DNA from: Antedon mediterranea
Taxonomy: Eukaryota; Echinodermata; Crinoidea; Comatulida; Antedonidae
Length of the DNA stretch: 64,000 nt
Reading direction: 5' to 3'
NCBI RefSeq assembly: GCF_964355755.1
Contig: NC_092670.1
Span: 28,137,795-28,201,794 of the forward strand
A model generated the notes under the pieces. The model was not told the DNA's origin. It did no database searches and worked only from the letters and a program-made list of their open reading frames with translations. Positions 14,073 to 26,307 of the stretch are shown here, in pieces. Made by a program: the position numbers and the translations under genes. Position 1 is the stretch's first letter; every line of letters begins with the position of its first letter.

Positions 14073-15960
14073 TGGTGTTTTTATGTTAACAAGTTTTTTC
14101 GAAAATCACAAAATGGTCTAAAACGTCTCCAAATGCGATTTGAAGCTATTCTGTACACTTTGCTGTTTTGTGTGAATAATTTTTGTTGAAATGCTCAAAA
14201 TGGTCAAAAACGTTTTTAAATACTATATTAAGCTATTTTGTGTTCTTTGATGTTTTTGTGTGAAAAGTTTTATCGAAATGCTCAAAATGGTCTAAAACAG
14301 TTTCTAATGTGATTTTAAGCACTTTGATGTTTTTATGTTAACAACTTTTTTAGAAAATCACAAAATGGTCTAAAACGTCTCCAAATGCGATTTGAAGCAA
14401 TTCTAAGCACTTTGGTGCTTTTATGTTAACAAGTTTTTTCGAAAATCACAAAATGGTATAAAACGTCTCCAAATGCGATTTGAAGCAATTCTAAGCACTT
14501 TGGTGTTTTTATGTTAACAAGTTTTTTCGAAAATCACAAAATGGTATAAAACGTCTCCAAATGCGATTTTAAGGTATTCTAAGCACTTTGGTGTTTTTAT
14601 GTTAACAAGTTTTTTCGAAAATCACAAAATGGTCTAAAACGTCTCCAAATGCGATTTGAAGCTATTCTGTACACTTTGCTGTTTTGTGTGAATAATTTTT
14701 GTCGAAATGCTCAAAATGGTCAAAAACGTTTTTAAATACGATATTAAGCTATTTTGTGCTCTTTGATGTTTTTGTGTGAAAAGTTTTATCGAAATGCTCA
14801 AAATGGTCTAAAACGGTTTCTAATGTGATTTTAAGCACTTTGATGTTTTTATGTTAACAACTTTTTTAGAAAATCACAAAATGGTCTAAAACGTCTCCAA
14901 ATGCGATTTGAAGCAATTCTAAGCACTTTGGTGTTTTTATGGTAACGAGTTTTTTTGAATATCACAAAATGGTCTAAAACGTCTCCAAATGCGATTTGAA
15001 GCTATTCTAAGCACTTTGGTGTTTTTATGTTAACAAGTTTTTTCGAAAATCACAAAATGGTCTAAAACGTCTCCAAATGCGATTTGAAGCTATTCTGTAC
15101 ACTTTGCTGTTTTGTGTGAATAATTTTTGTTGAAATGCTCAAAATGGTCAAAAACGTTTTTAAATACTATATTAAGCTATTTTGTGTTCTTTGATGTTTT
15201 TGTGTGAAAAGTTTTATCGAAATGCTCAAAATGGTCTAAAACAGTTTCTAATGTGATTTTAAGCACTTTGATGTTTTTATGTTAACAACTTTTTTAGAAA
15301 ATCACAAAATGGTCTAAAACGTCTCCAAATGCGATTTGAAGCAATTCTAAGCACTTTGGTGCTTTTATGTTAACAAGTTTTTTCGAAAATCACAAAATGG
15401 TATAAAACGTCTCCAAATGCGATTTGAAGCAATTCTAAGCACTTTGGTGTTTTTATGTTAACAAGTTTTTTCGAAAATCACAAAATGGTATAAAACGTCT
15501 CCAAATGCGATTTTAAGGTATTCTAAGCACTTTGGTGTTTTTATGTTAACAAGTTTTTTCGAAAATCACAAAATGGTCTAAAACGTCTCCAAATGCGATT
15601 TGAAGCTATTCTGTACACTTTGCTGTTTTGTGTGAATAATTTTTGTCGAAATGCTCAAAATGGTCAAAAACGTTTTTAAATACGATATTAAGCTATTTTG
15701 TGCTCTTTGATGTTTTTGTGTGAAAAGTTTTATCGAAATGCTCAAAATGGTCTAAAACGGTTTCTAATGTGATTTTAAGCACTTTGATGTTTTTATGTTA
15801 ACAACTTTTTTAGAAAATCACAAAATGGTCTAAAACGTCTCCAAATGCGATTTGAAGCAATTCTAAGCACTTTGGTGTTTTTATGGTAACGAGTTTTTTT
15901 GAATATCACAAAATGGTCTAAAACGTCTCCAAATGCGATTTGAAGCTATTCTAAGCACTT
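14073..15960 (+). repeat. Tandem duplication with 944-bp period
   Basis: TGCTGTTTTGTGTGAATAAT followed by TTTTTGTTGAA occurs at 14161 and again at 15105, and the private variants CAGTTTCTAATG and TTTGGTGCTTTTATG repeat at the same spacing. The period equals two BCD trimers plus five A monomers. The duplicate block at 30.6-31.6 kb has a single copy: the offset between the blocks drops from 16560 to 15616, exactly 944. The outer limits given are approximate because breakpoints fall in shared monomer sequence. Confidence 0.85.
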
Positions 15961-16440
15961 TGGTGTTTTTATGTTAACAAGTTTTTTCGAAAATCACAAA
16001 ATGGTGTAAAACGTCTCCAAATGCGATTTGAAGCTATTCTAAGCACTTTGGTGTTATTATGTTAACAAGTTTTTTCGAAAATCACAAATTGGTCTAAAAC
16101 GTCTCCAAATGCGATTTGAAGCTATTTTAAGCACTTTGGTGTTTTTGTGTAACCAAGTTTTTTCGAAAATCACAAAAGGGTCTAAAATGTCTCAAAATGC
16201 GATTTGAAGCTATTCTGTACACTTTGATGTTTTTTTGTTAACATGTCTCAAAATGCGATTTGAAGCTATTCTGTACACTTTGATGTTTTTTTGTTAACAA
16301 GTTTTTTCGAAAGTCACAAAATGGTCTAAAACGTCTCCAAATGCGATTTGAAGCTATTCTAAGCACTTTGGTGTTTTTATGTTAACAAGTTTTTTCGAAA
16401 ATCACAAAATGGTGTAAAACGTCTCCAAATGCGATTTGAA

Positions 16441-16528
16441 GCTATTCTAAGCACTTTGGTGTTTTTATGTTAACAAGTTTTTTCGAAAATCACAAAATGG
16501 TGTAAAACTTCTCCAAATACGATTTTAA
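16441..16528 (+). repeat. Representative A-type monomer (88 bp)
   Basis: This copy shows the standard unit: GCTATTCTAAGC recurs exactly 88 bp later, at 16529. Starting the unit at GAAGCTATTC, the first half is T-rich (T5 near 25-29, T6 near 41-46) and the second half has four short A-tracts centred near 50, 58, 68 and 79. Two perfect palindromes are present, TGTTAACA and TTTTCGAAAA, plus three CpG sites (TTCGAA, AACGTC, TGCGAT). GC content is 28 of 88. Single-base variants are frequent: TGGTCTAAA, TGGTGTAAA and TGGTATAAA, GCTATT, GCAATT and GCTTTT, and AAGCACTTTG or AAGCAATTTG. Confidence 0.95.
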
Positions 16529-17489
16529 GCTATTCTAAGCAATTTGGTGTTTTTATGTTAACAAGTTTTTTCGAAAATCACAAAATGGTCTAAAACGTCT
16601 CCAAATGCGATTTGAAGCTATTCTGTACACTTTGCTGTTTTGTGTGAATAATTTTTGTCAAAATGCTCAAAATGGTCAAAAACGTTTTTAAATACTATAT
16701 TAAGCTATTTTGTGTTCTTTGATGTTTTTGTGTGAAAAGTTTTATCGAAATGCTCAAAATGGTCTAAAACGGTTTCTAATGAAATGATTTTAAGAACTTT
16801 GATGTTTTTATGTTAACAACTTTTTTAGAAAATCACAAAATGGTCTAAAACGTCTCCAAATGCGATTTGAAGCAATTCTAAGCACTTTGGTGTTTTTATG
16901 TTAACAAGTTTTTTCGAAAATCACAAAATGGTATAAAACGTCTCCAAATGCGATTTTAAGGTATTCTAAGCACTTTGGTGTTTTTATGTTAACAAGTTTT
17001 TTCGAAAATCACAAAATGGTCTAAAACGTCTACAAATGCGATTTGAAGCTATTGTAAGCACTTTGGTGTTTTTATGTTAACAAGTTTTTTCGAAAATCAC
17101 AAAATGGTCTAAAACGTCTCCAAATGCGATTTGAAGCTATTCTGTACACTTTGCTGTTTTGTGTGAATAATTTTTGTCGAAATGCTCAAAGTGGTCAAAA
17201 ACGTTTTTAAATACGATATTAAGCTATTTTGTGCTCTTTGATGTTTTTGTGTGAAAAGTTTTATCGAAATGCTCAAAATGGTCTAAAACGGTTTCTAATG
17301 TGATTTTAAGCACTTTGATGTTTTTATGTTAACAACTTTTTTAGAAAATCACAAAATGGTCTAAAACGTCTCCAAATGCGATTTGAAGTAATTCTAAGCA
17401 CTTTGGTGTTTTTATGGTAACGAGTTTTTTTGAATATCACAAAATGGTCTAAAATTTCTCCAAATGCGATTTGAAGCTTTTCTAAGCAC

Positions 17490-20400
17490 TTTAGTGTTTT
17501 TATGGTAACGAGTTATTTCGAAAATCACAAAATGGTCTAAAACGTCTCCAAATGCGATTTGAAGCTATTCTGTACACTTTGCTGTTTTGTGTGAATATTT
17601 TTTGTCAAAATGCTCAAAATGGTCAAAAACGTTTTTTAATACTATATTAAGCTATTTTGTGCTCTTTGATGTTTTTGTGTGAAAAGTTTTATCGAAATGC
17701 TCAAAATGGTCTAAAACGGTTTCTAATGTGATTTTAAGCACTTTGATGTTTTTATGTTAACAACTTTTTTAGAAAATTACAAAATGGTGTAAAACGTCTC
17801 CAAATGCGATTTGAAGCTATTCTAAGCACTTTGGTGTTTTTATGGTAACGAGTTTTTTTGAATATCACAAAATGGTCTAAAATGTCTCCAAATGCGATTT
17901 GAAGCTTTTCTAAGCACTTTGGTGTTTTTATGTTAACAAGTTTTTTCGAAAATCACAAAATGGTCTAAAACGTCTCCAAATGTGATTTGAAGCTATTCTA
18001 AACACTTTGGTGTTTTTATGTTAACAAGTTTTTTCGAAAATCACAAATTGGTCTAAAACGTCTCCAAATGCGATTTGAAGCTAGTTTAAGCACTTTGGTG
18101 TTTTTGTGTAACCAAGTTTTTTCGAAAATCACAAAAGGGTCTAAAATGTCTCAAAATGCGATTTGAAGCTATTCTGTACACTTTGATGTTTTTTTTGTTA
18201 ACAAGTTTTTTCGAAAGTCACAAAATGGTCTAAAACGTCTCCAAATGCGATTTGAAGCTATTCTAAGCACTTTGGTGTTTTTATGTTAACAAGTTTTTTC
18301 GAAAATCACAAAATGGTGTAAAACGTCTCCAAATGCGATTTGAAGCTATTCTAAGCAATTTGGTGTTTTTATGTTAACAAGTTTTTTCGAAAATCACAAA
18401 ATGGTGTAAAACGTCTCCAAATGCGATTTTAAGCTATTCTAAGCAATTTGGTGTTCTTTTATGTTAACAAGTTTTTTCGAAAATCACAAAATGGTCTAAA
18501 ACGTCTCCAAATGCGATTTGAAGCTATTCTGTACACTTTGCTGTTTTGTGAGAATAATTTTTGTCGAAATGCTCAAAATGGTCAAAAACGTTTTTAAATA
18601 CGATATTAAGCTATTTTGTGCTCTTTGATGTTTTTGTGTGAAAAGTTTTATCGAAATGCTCAAAATGGTCTAAAACGGTTTCTAATGTGATTTTAAGCAC
18701 TTTGGTGTTTTTATGTTAACAAGTTTTTTCGAAAATCACAAAATGGTCTAAAACGTCTCCAAATGTGATTTGAAGCTATTCTAAACACTTTGGTGTTTTT
18801 ATGTTAACAAGTTTTTTCGAAAATCACAAATTGGTCTAAAACGTCTCCAAATGCGATTTGAAGCTATTTTAAGCACTTTGGTGTTTTTGTGTAACCAAGT
18901 TTTTTCGAAAATCACAAAAGGGTCTAAAATGTCTCAAAATGCGATTTGAAGCTATTCTGTACACTTTGATGTTTTTTTGTTAACAAGTTTTTTCGAAAGT
19001 CACAAAATGGTCTAAAACGTCTCCAAATGCGATTTGAAGCTATTCTAAGCACTTTGCTGTTTTGTGTGAATAATTTTTGTCGAAATGCTCAAAATGGTCA
19101 AAAACGTTTTTAAATACGATATTAAGCTATTTTGTGCTCTTTGATGTTTTTGTGTGAAAAGTTTTATCGAAATGCTCAAAATGGTCTAAAACGGTTTCTA
19201 ATGTGATTTTAAGCACTTTGATGTTTTTATGTTAACAACTTTTTTAGAAAATCACAAAATGGTCTAAAACGTCTCCAAATGCGATTTGAAGCAATTCTAA
19301 GCACTTTGGTGTTTTTATGGTAACGAGTTTTTTTGAATATCACAAAATGGTCTAAAATGTCTCCAAATGCGATTTGAAGCTTTTCTAAGCACATTGGTGT
19401 TTTTATGTTAACAAGTTTTTTCGAAAATCACAAAATGGTCTAAAACGTCTCCAAATGCGATTTGAAGCTATTCTGTACACTTTGCTGTTTTGTGTGAATA
19501 ATTTTTGTCGAAATGCTCAAAATGGTCAAAAACGTTTTTAAATACGATATTAAGCTATTTTGTGCTCTTTTATGTTTTTGTGTGAAAAGTTTTATCGAAA
19601 TGCTCAAAATGGTCTAAAACGGTTTCTAATGTGATTTTAAGCACTTTGATGTTTTTATGTTAACAACTTTTTTAGAAAATCACAAAATGGTCTAAAACGT
19701 CTCCAAATGCGATTTGAAGCAATTCTAAGCACTTTGGTGTTTTTATGGTAACGAGTTTTTTTGAATATCACAAAATGGTCTAAAATGTCTCCAAATGCGA
19801 TTTGAAGCTTTTCTAAGCACTTTGGTGTTTTTATGGTAACGAGTTATTTCGAAAATCACAAAATGGTCTAAAACGTCTCCAAATGCGATTTGAAGCTATT
19901 CTGTACACTTTGCTGTTTTGTGTGAATAATTTTTGTCAAAATGCTCAAAATGGTCAAAAACGTTTTTAAATACTATATTAAGCTATTTTGTGCTCTTTGA
20001 TGTTTTTGTGTGAAAAGTTTTATCGAAATGCTCAAAATGGTCTAAAACGGTTTCTAATGTGATTTTAAGCACTTTGATGTTTTTATGTTAACAACTTTTT
20101 TAGAAAATTACAAATTGGTGTAAAACGTCTCCAAATGCGATTTGAAGCTATTCTAAGCAATTTGGTGTTTTTATGTTAACAAGTTTTTTCGAAAATCACA
20201 AAATGGTCTAAAACGTCTCCAAATGCGATTTGAAGCTATTCTAAGCACTTTTGTGTTTTTATGTTAACAAGTTTTTTCGAAAATCACAAAATGGTCTAAA
20301 ATGTCTCCAAATGCGATTTGAAGCTTTTCTAAGCACTTTTGTGTTTTTATGTTTACAAGTTTTTTCGAAAATCACAAAATGGTCTAAAACGTCTCCAAAT

Positions 20401-23400
20401 GCGATTTGAAGCTATTCTGTACACTTTGCTGTTTTGTGTGAATAATTTTTGTCAAAATGCTCAAAATGGTCAAAAACGTTTTTAAATACTATATTAAGCT
20501 ATTTTGTGTTCTTTGATGTTTTTATGTGAAAAGTTTTATCGAAATGCTCAAAATGGTCTAAAACGGTTTCTAATGTGATTTTAAGAACTTTGATGTTTTT
20601 ATGTTAAAAACTTTTTTAGAAAATCACAAAATGGTCTAAAACGTCTCCAAATGCGATTTGAAGCAATTCTAAGCACTTTGGTGTTTTTATGTTAACACGT
20701 TTTTTCGAAAATCACAAAATGGTCTACAACGTCTCCAAATGCGATTTGAAGCTATTCTAAGCACTTTGGTGTTTTTATGTTAACAAGTTTTTTCGAAAAT
20801 CACAAAGTGGTATAAAACGTCTCCAAATGCGATTTTAATGTATTCTAAGCACTTTGGTGTTTTTATGTTAACAAGTTTTTTCGAAAATCACAAAATGGTC
20901 TAAAACGTCTCCAAATGTGATTTGAAGCTATTCTAAACACTTTGGTGTTTTTATGTTAACAAGTTTTTTCGAAAATCACAAATTGGTCTAAAACGTCTCC
21001 AAATGCGATTTGAAGCTATTTTAAGCACTTTGGTGTTTTTGTGTAACCAAGTTTTTTCGAAAATCACAAAAGGGTCTAAAATGTCTCAAAATGCGATTTG
21101 AAGCTATTCTGTACACTTTGATGTTTTTATGTTAACAACTTTTTTAGAAAATCACAAAATGGTCTAAAACGTCTCCAAATGCGATTTGAAGCAATTCTAA
21201 GCACTTTGGTGTTTTTATGGTAACGAGTTTTTTTGAATATCACAAAATGGTCTAAAATGTCTCCAAATGCGATTTGAAGCTTTTCTAAGCACGTTGGTGT
21301 TTTTATGTTTACAAGTTTTTTCGAAAATCACAAAATGGTCTAAAACGGCTCCAAATACGATTTGAAGCTATTCTAAGCACTTTGGTGTTTTTATGTTAAC
21401 AAGTTTTTTCGAAAATCACAAAATGGTCTAAAACGTCTCCAAATGCGATTTGAAGCTATTCTAAGCACTTTGGTGTTTTTATGTTAACAAGTTTTTTCGA
21501 AAATCACAAAATGGTGTAAAACGTCTCCAAATGCGATTTGAAGCTATTCTAAGCAATTTTGTGTTTTTATGTTAACAAGTTTTTTCGAAAATCACAAAAT
21601 GGTCTAAAACGTCTCCAAATGCGATTTGAAGCTATTCTAAGCACTTTTGTGTTTTTATGTTAACAAGTTTTTTCGAAAATCACAAAATGGTCTAAAATGT
21701 CTCAAAATGCGATTTGAAGCTATTCTGTACACTTTGCTGTTTTGTGTGAATAATTTTTGTCAAAATGCTCAAAATGGTCAAAAACGTTTTTAAATACTAT
21801 ATTAAGCTATTTTGTGTTCTTTGATGTTTTTGTGTGAAAAGTTTTTTCGAAATGCTCAAAATGGTCTAAAACGGTTTCTAATGTGATTTTAAGCACTTTG
21901 ATGTTTTTATGTTAACAACTTTTTTAGAAAATTACAAAATGGTCTAAAACGTCTCCAAATGCAATTTGAAGCAATTCTAAGCACTTTGGTGTTTTTATGT
22001 TAACAAGTTTTTTCGAAAATCACAAAATGGTCTAAAACGTCTCCAAATGCTATTTGAAGCTATTCTGTACACTTTGCTGTTTTGTGTGAATAATTTTTGT
22101 TGAAATGCTCAAAATGGTCAAAAACGTTTTTAAATACGATATTAAGCTATTTTGTGCTCTTTGATGTTTTTGTGTGAAAAGTTTTATCGAAATGCTCAAA
22201 ATGGTCTAAAACGGTTTCTAATGTGATTTTAAGCACTTTGGTGTTTTTATGTTAACAAGTTTTTTCGAAAATCACAAAATGGTCTAAAATATCTCCAAAT
22301 GCGATTTGAAGCTTTTCTAAGCACTTTGGTGTTTTTATGTTAACAAGTTTTTTCGAAAATCACAAAATGGTCTAAAACGTCTCCAAATGTGATTTGAAGC
22401 TATTCTAAACACTTTGGTGTTTTTATGTTAACAAGTTTTTTCGAAAATCACAAATTGGTCTAAAACGTCTCCAAATGCGATTTTAAGCAATTCTAAGCAC
22501 TTTGGTGTTTTTATGTTAAAAAGTTTTTTTCGAAAATCACAAAATGGTCTAAAACCTCTCCAAATGCGATTTGAAGCTATTCTGTACACTTTGCTGTTTT
22601 GTGTGAATAATTTTTGTCGAAATGCTCAAAATGGTCAAAAACGTTTTTAAATACGATATTAAGCTATTTTGTGCTCTTTGATGTTTTTGTGTGAAAAGTT
22701 TTATCGAAATGCTCAAAATGGTCTAAAACGGTTTCTAATGTGATTTTAAGCACTTTGGTGTTTTTATGTTAACAAGTTTTTTCGAAAATCACAAAATGGT
22801 CTAAAACGTCTCCAAATGTGATTTGAAGCTATTTTAAACACTTTGGTGTTTTTATGTTAATAAGTTTTTTCGAAAATCACAAATTGGTCTAAAACGTCTC
22901 CAAATGCGATTTGAAGCTTTTCTAAGCACTTTGGTGTTTTTATGGTAACGAGTTATTTCGAAAATCACAAAATGGTCTAAAACGTCTCCAAATGCGATTT
23001 GAAGCTATTCTGTACACTTTGCTGTTTTGTGTGAATAATTTTTGTCAAAATGCTCAAAATGGTCAAAAACGTTTTTAAATACTATATTAAGCTATTTTGT
23101 GTTCTTTGATGTTTTTATGTGAAAAGTTTTATCGAAATGCTCAAAATGGTCTAAAACGGTTTCTAATGTGATTTTAAGAACTTTGATGTTTTTATGTTAA
23201 AAACTTTTTTAGAAAATCACAAAATGGTCTAAAACGTCTCCAAATGCGATTTGAAGCAATTCTAAGCACTTTGGTGTTTTTATGTTAACACGTTTTTTCG
23301 AAAATCACAAAATGGTCTACAACGTCTCTAAATGCGATTTGAAGATATTCTAAGCACTTTGGTGTTTTTATGTTAACAAGTTTTTTCGAAAATCACAAAG

Positions 23401-26307
23401 TGGTATAAAACGTCTCCAAATGCGATTTTAAGGTATTCTAAGCACTTTGGTGTTTTTATGTTAACAAGTTTTTTAGAAAATCACAAAATGGTCTAAAACG
23501 TCTCCAAATGCGATTTGAAGCAATTCTAAGCACTTTGGTGTTTTTATGGTAACGAGTTTTTTTGAATATCACAAAATGGTCTAAAATGTCTCCAAATGCG
23601 ATTTGAAGCTTTTCTAAGCACTTTGGTGTTTTTATGTTAACAAGTTTTTTCGAAAATCACAAAATGGTCTAAAACGTCTCCAAATGCGATTTGAAGCTAT
23701 TCTGTACACTTTGCTGTTTTGTGTGAATAATTTTTGTCGAAATGCTCAAAATGGTCAAAAACGTTTTTAAATACGATATTAAGCTATTTTGTGCTCTTTG
23801 ATGTTTTTGTGTGAAAAGTTTTATCGAAATGCTCAAAATGGTCTAAAACGGTTTCTAATGTGATTTTAAGCACTTTGATGTTTTTTGTTAACAACTTTTT
23901 TAGAAAATCACAAAATGGTCTAAAACGTCTCCAAATGCGATTTGAAGCTTTTCTAAGCACTTTTGTGTTTTTATGTTTACAAGTTTTTTCGAAAATCACA
24001 AAATGGTCTAAAACGGCTCCAAATACGATTTGAAGCTATTCTAAGCACTTTGGTGTTTTTATGTTAACAAGTTTTTTCGAAAATCACAAAATGGTCTAAA
24101 ACGTCTCCAAATGCGATTTGAAGCTATTCTAAGCACTTTGGTGTTTTTATGTTAACAAGTTTTTTCGAAAATCACAAAATGGTGTAAAACGTCTCCAAAT
24201 GCGATTTGAAGCTATTCTAAGCAATTTTGTGTTTTTATGTTAACAAGTTTTTTCGAAAATCACAAAATGGTCTAAAACGTCTCCAAATGCGATTTGAAGC
24301 TATTCTAAGCACTTTTGTGTTTTTATGTTAACAAGTTTTTTCGAAAATCACAAAATTGTCTAAAATGTCTCAAAATGCGATTTGAAGCTATTCTTTACAC
24401 TTTGCTGTTTTGTGTGAATAATTTTTGTCAAAATGCTCAAAATGGTCAAAAACGTTTTTAAATACTATATTAAGCTATTTTGTGTTCTTTGATGTTTTTG
24501 TGTGAAAAGTTTTTTCGAAATGCTCAAAATGGTCTAAAACGGTTTCTAATGTGATTTTAAGCACTTTGATGTTTTTATGTTAACAACTTTTTTAGAAAAT
24601 TACAAAATGGTCTAAAACGTTTCCAAATGCGATTTGAAGCAATTCTAAGCACTTTGGTGTTTTTATGTTAACAAGTTTTTTCGAAAATCACAAAATGGTC
24701 TAAAACGTCTCCAAATGCGATTTGAAGCTATTCTGTACACTTTGCTGTTTTGTGTGAATAATTTTTGTTGAAATGCTCAAAATGGTCAAAAACGTTTTTA
24801 AATACGATATTAAGCTATTTTGTGCTCTTTGATGTTTTTGTGTGAAAAGTTTTATCGAAATGCTCAAAATGGTCTAAAACGGTTTCTAATGTGATTTTAA
24901 GCACTTTGGTGTTTTTATGTTAACAAGTTTTTTCGAAAATCACAAAATGGTCTAAAATGTCTCCAAATGCGATTTGAAGCTTTTCTAAGCACTTTGGTGT
25001 TTTTATGTTAACAAGTTTTTTCGAAAATCACAAAATGGTCTAAAACGTCTCCAAATGTGATTTGAAGCTATTCTAAACACTTTGGTGTTTTTATGTTAAC
25101 AAGTTTTTTCGAAAATCACAAATTGGTCTAAAACGTCTCCAAATGCGATTTGAAGCTATTTTAAGCACTTTGGTGTTTTTGTGTAACCAAGTTTTTTCGA
25201 AAATCACAAAAGGGTCTAAAATGTCTCAAAATGCGATTTGAAGCTATTCTGTACACTTTGATGTTTTTTTGTTAACAAGTTTTTTCGAAAGTCACAAAAT
25301 GGTCTAAAAAGTCTCCAAATGCGATTTGAAGCTATTCTAAGCACTTTGGTGTTTTTATGTTAACAAGTTTTATCGAAAATCACAAAATGGTGTAAAACGT
25401 CTCCAAATGCGATTTGAAGCTATTCTAAGCACTTTGGTGTTTTTATGTTAACAAGTTTTTTCGAAAATCACAAAATGGTGTAAAACGTCTCCAAATGCGA
25501 TTTTAAGCTATTCTAAGCAATTTGGTGTTTTTATGTTAACAAGTTTTTTCGAAAATCACAAAATGGTCTAAAACGTCTCCAAATGCGATTTGAAGCTATT
25601 CTGTACACTTTGCTGTTTTGTGAGAATAATTTTTGTCGAAATGCTCAAAATGGTCAAAAACGTTTTTAAATACGATATTAAGCTATTTTGTGCTCTTTGA
25701 TGTTTTTGTGTGAAAAGTTTTATCGAAATGCTCAAAATGGTCTAAAACGGTTTCTAATGTGATTTTAAGCACTTTGATGTTTTTATGTTAACAACTTTTT
25801 TAGAAAATTACAAAATGGTGTAAAACGTCTCCAAATGCGATTTGAAGCTATTCTAAGCAATTTCGTGTTTTTATGTTAACAAGTTTTTTCGAAAATCACA
25901 AAATGGTCTAAAACGTCTCCAAATGCGATTTGAAGCTATTCTAAGCACTTTTGTGTTTTTATGTTAACAAGTTTTTTCGAAAATCACAAAATGGTCTAAA
26001 ATGTCTCCAAATGCGATTTTAAGGTATTCTAAGCACTTTGGTGTTTTTATGTTAACAAGTTTTTTCGAAAATCACAAAATGGTCTAAAACGTCTACAAAT
26101 GCGATTTGAAGCTCTTCTAAGCACTTTGGTGTTTTTATGTTAACAAGTTTTTTCGAAAATCACAAAATGGTATAAAACGTCTCCAAATGCGATTTGAAGA
26201 TTTTCTAAGCACTTTGGTGTTTTTATGTTTACAAGTTTTTTCGAAAATCACAAAATGGTCTAAAACGTCTCCAAATGCGATTTGAAGCTATTCTGTACAC
26301 TTTGCTG
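17490..26307 (+). repeat. Block Q: 8.8-kb super-repeat, copy 2
   Basis: Second copy of block P with the same order of private variants. It differs by one extra monomer (CTCCAAATGTGATTTGAAGC type) near 20900 and isolated substitutions, for example AACGG at 7285 in P against AACGT here. Its right end overlaps the 3284-bp tandem pair. The close identity points to a recent block duplication, or to an assembly artefact if the array was misjoined. Confidence 0.85.

Noticed and set aside
16441-16528. CENP-B box in the monomer
   Set aside because: Only the TTCG half is present; the required A and CGGG positions are not.
23784-23999. 71-codon minus-strand frame
   Set aside because: It exists only because one base is missing near 23884, which joins frames of adjacent monomers.
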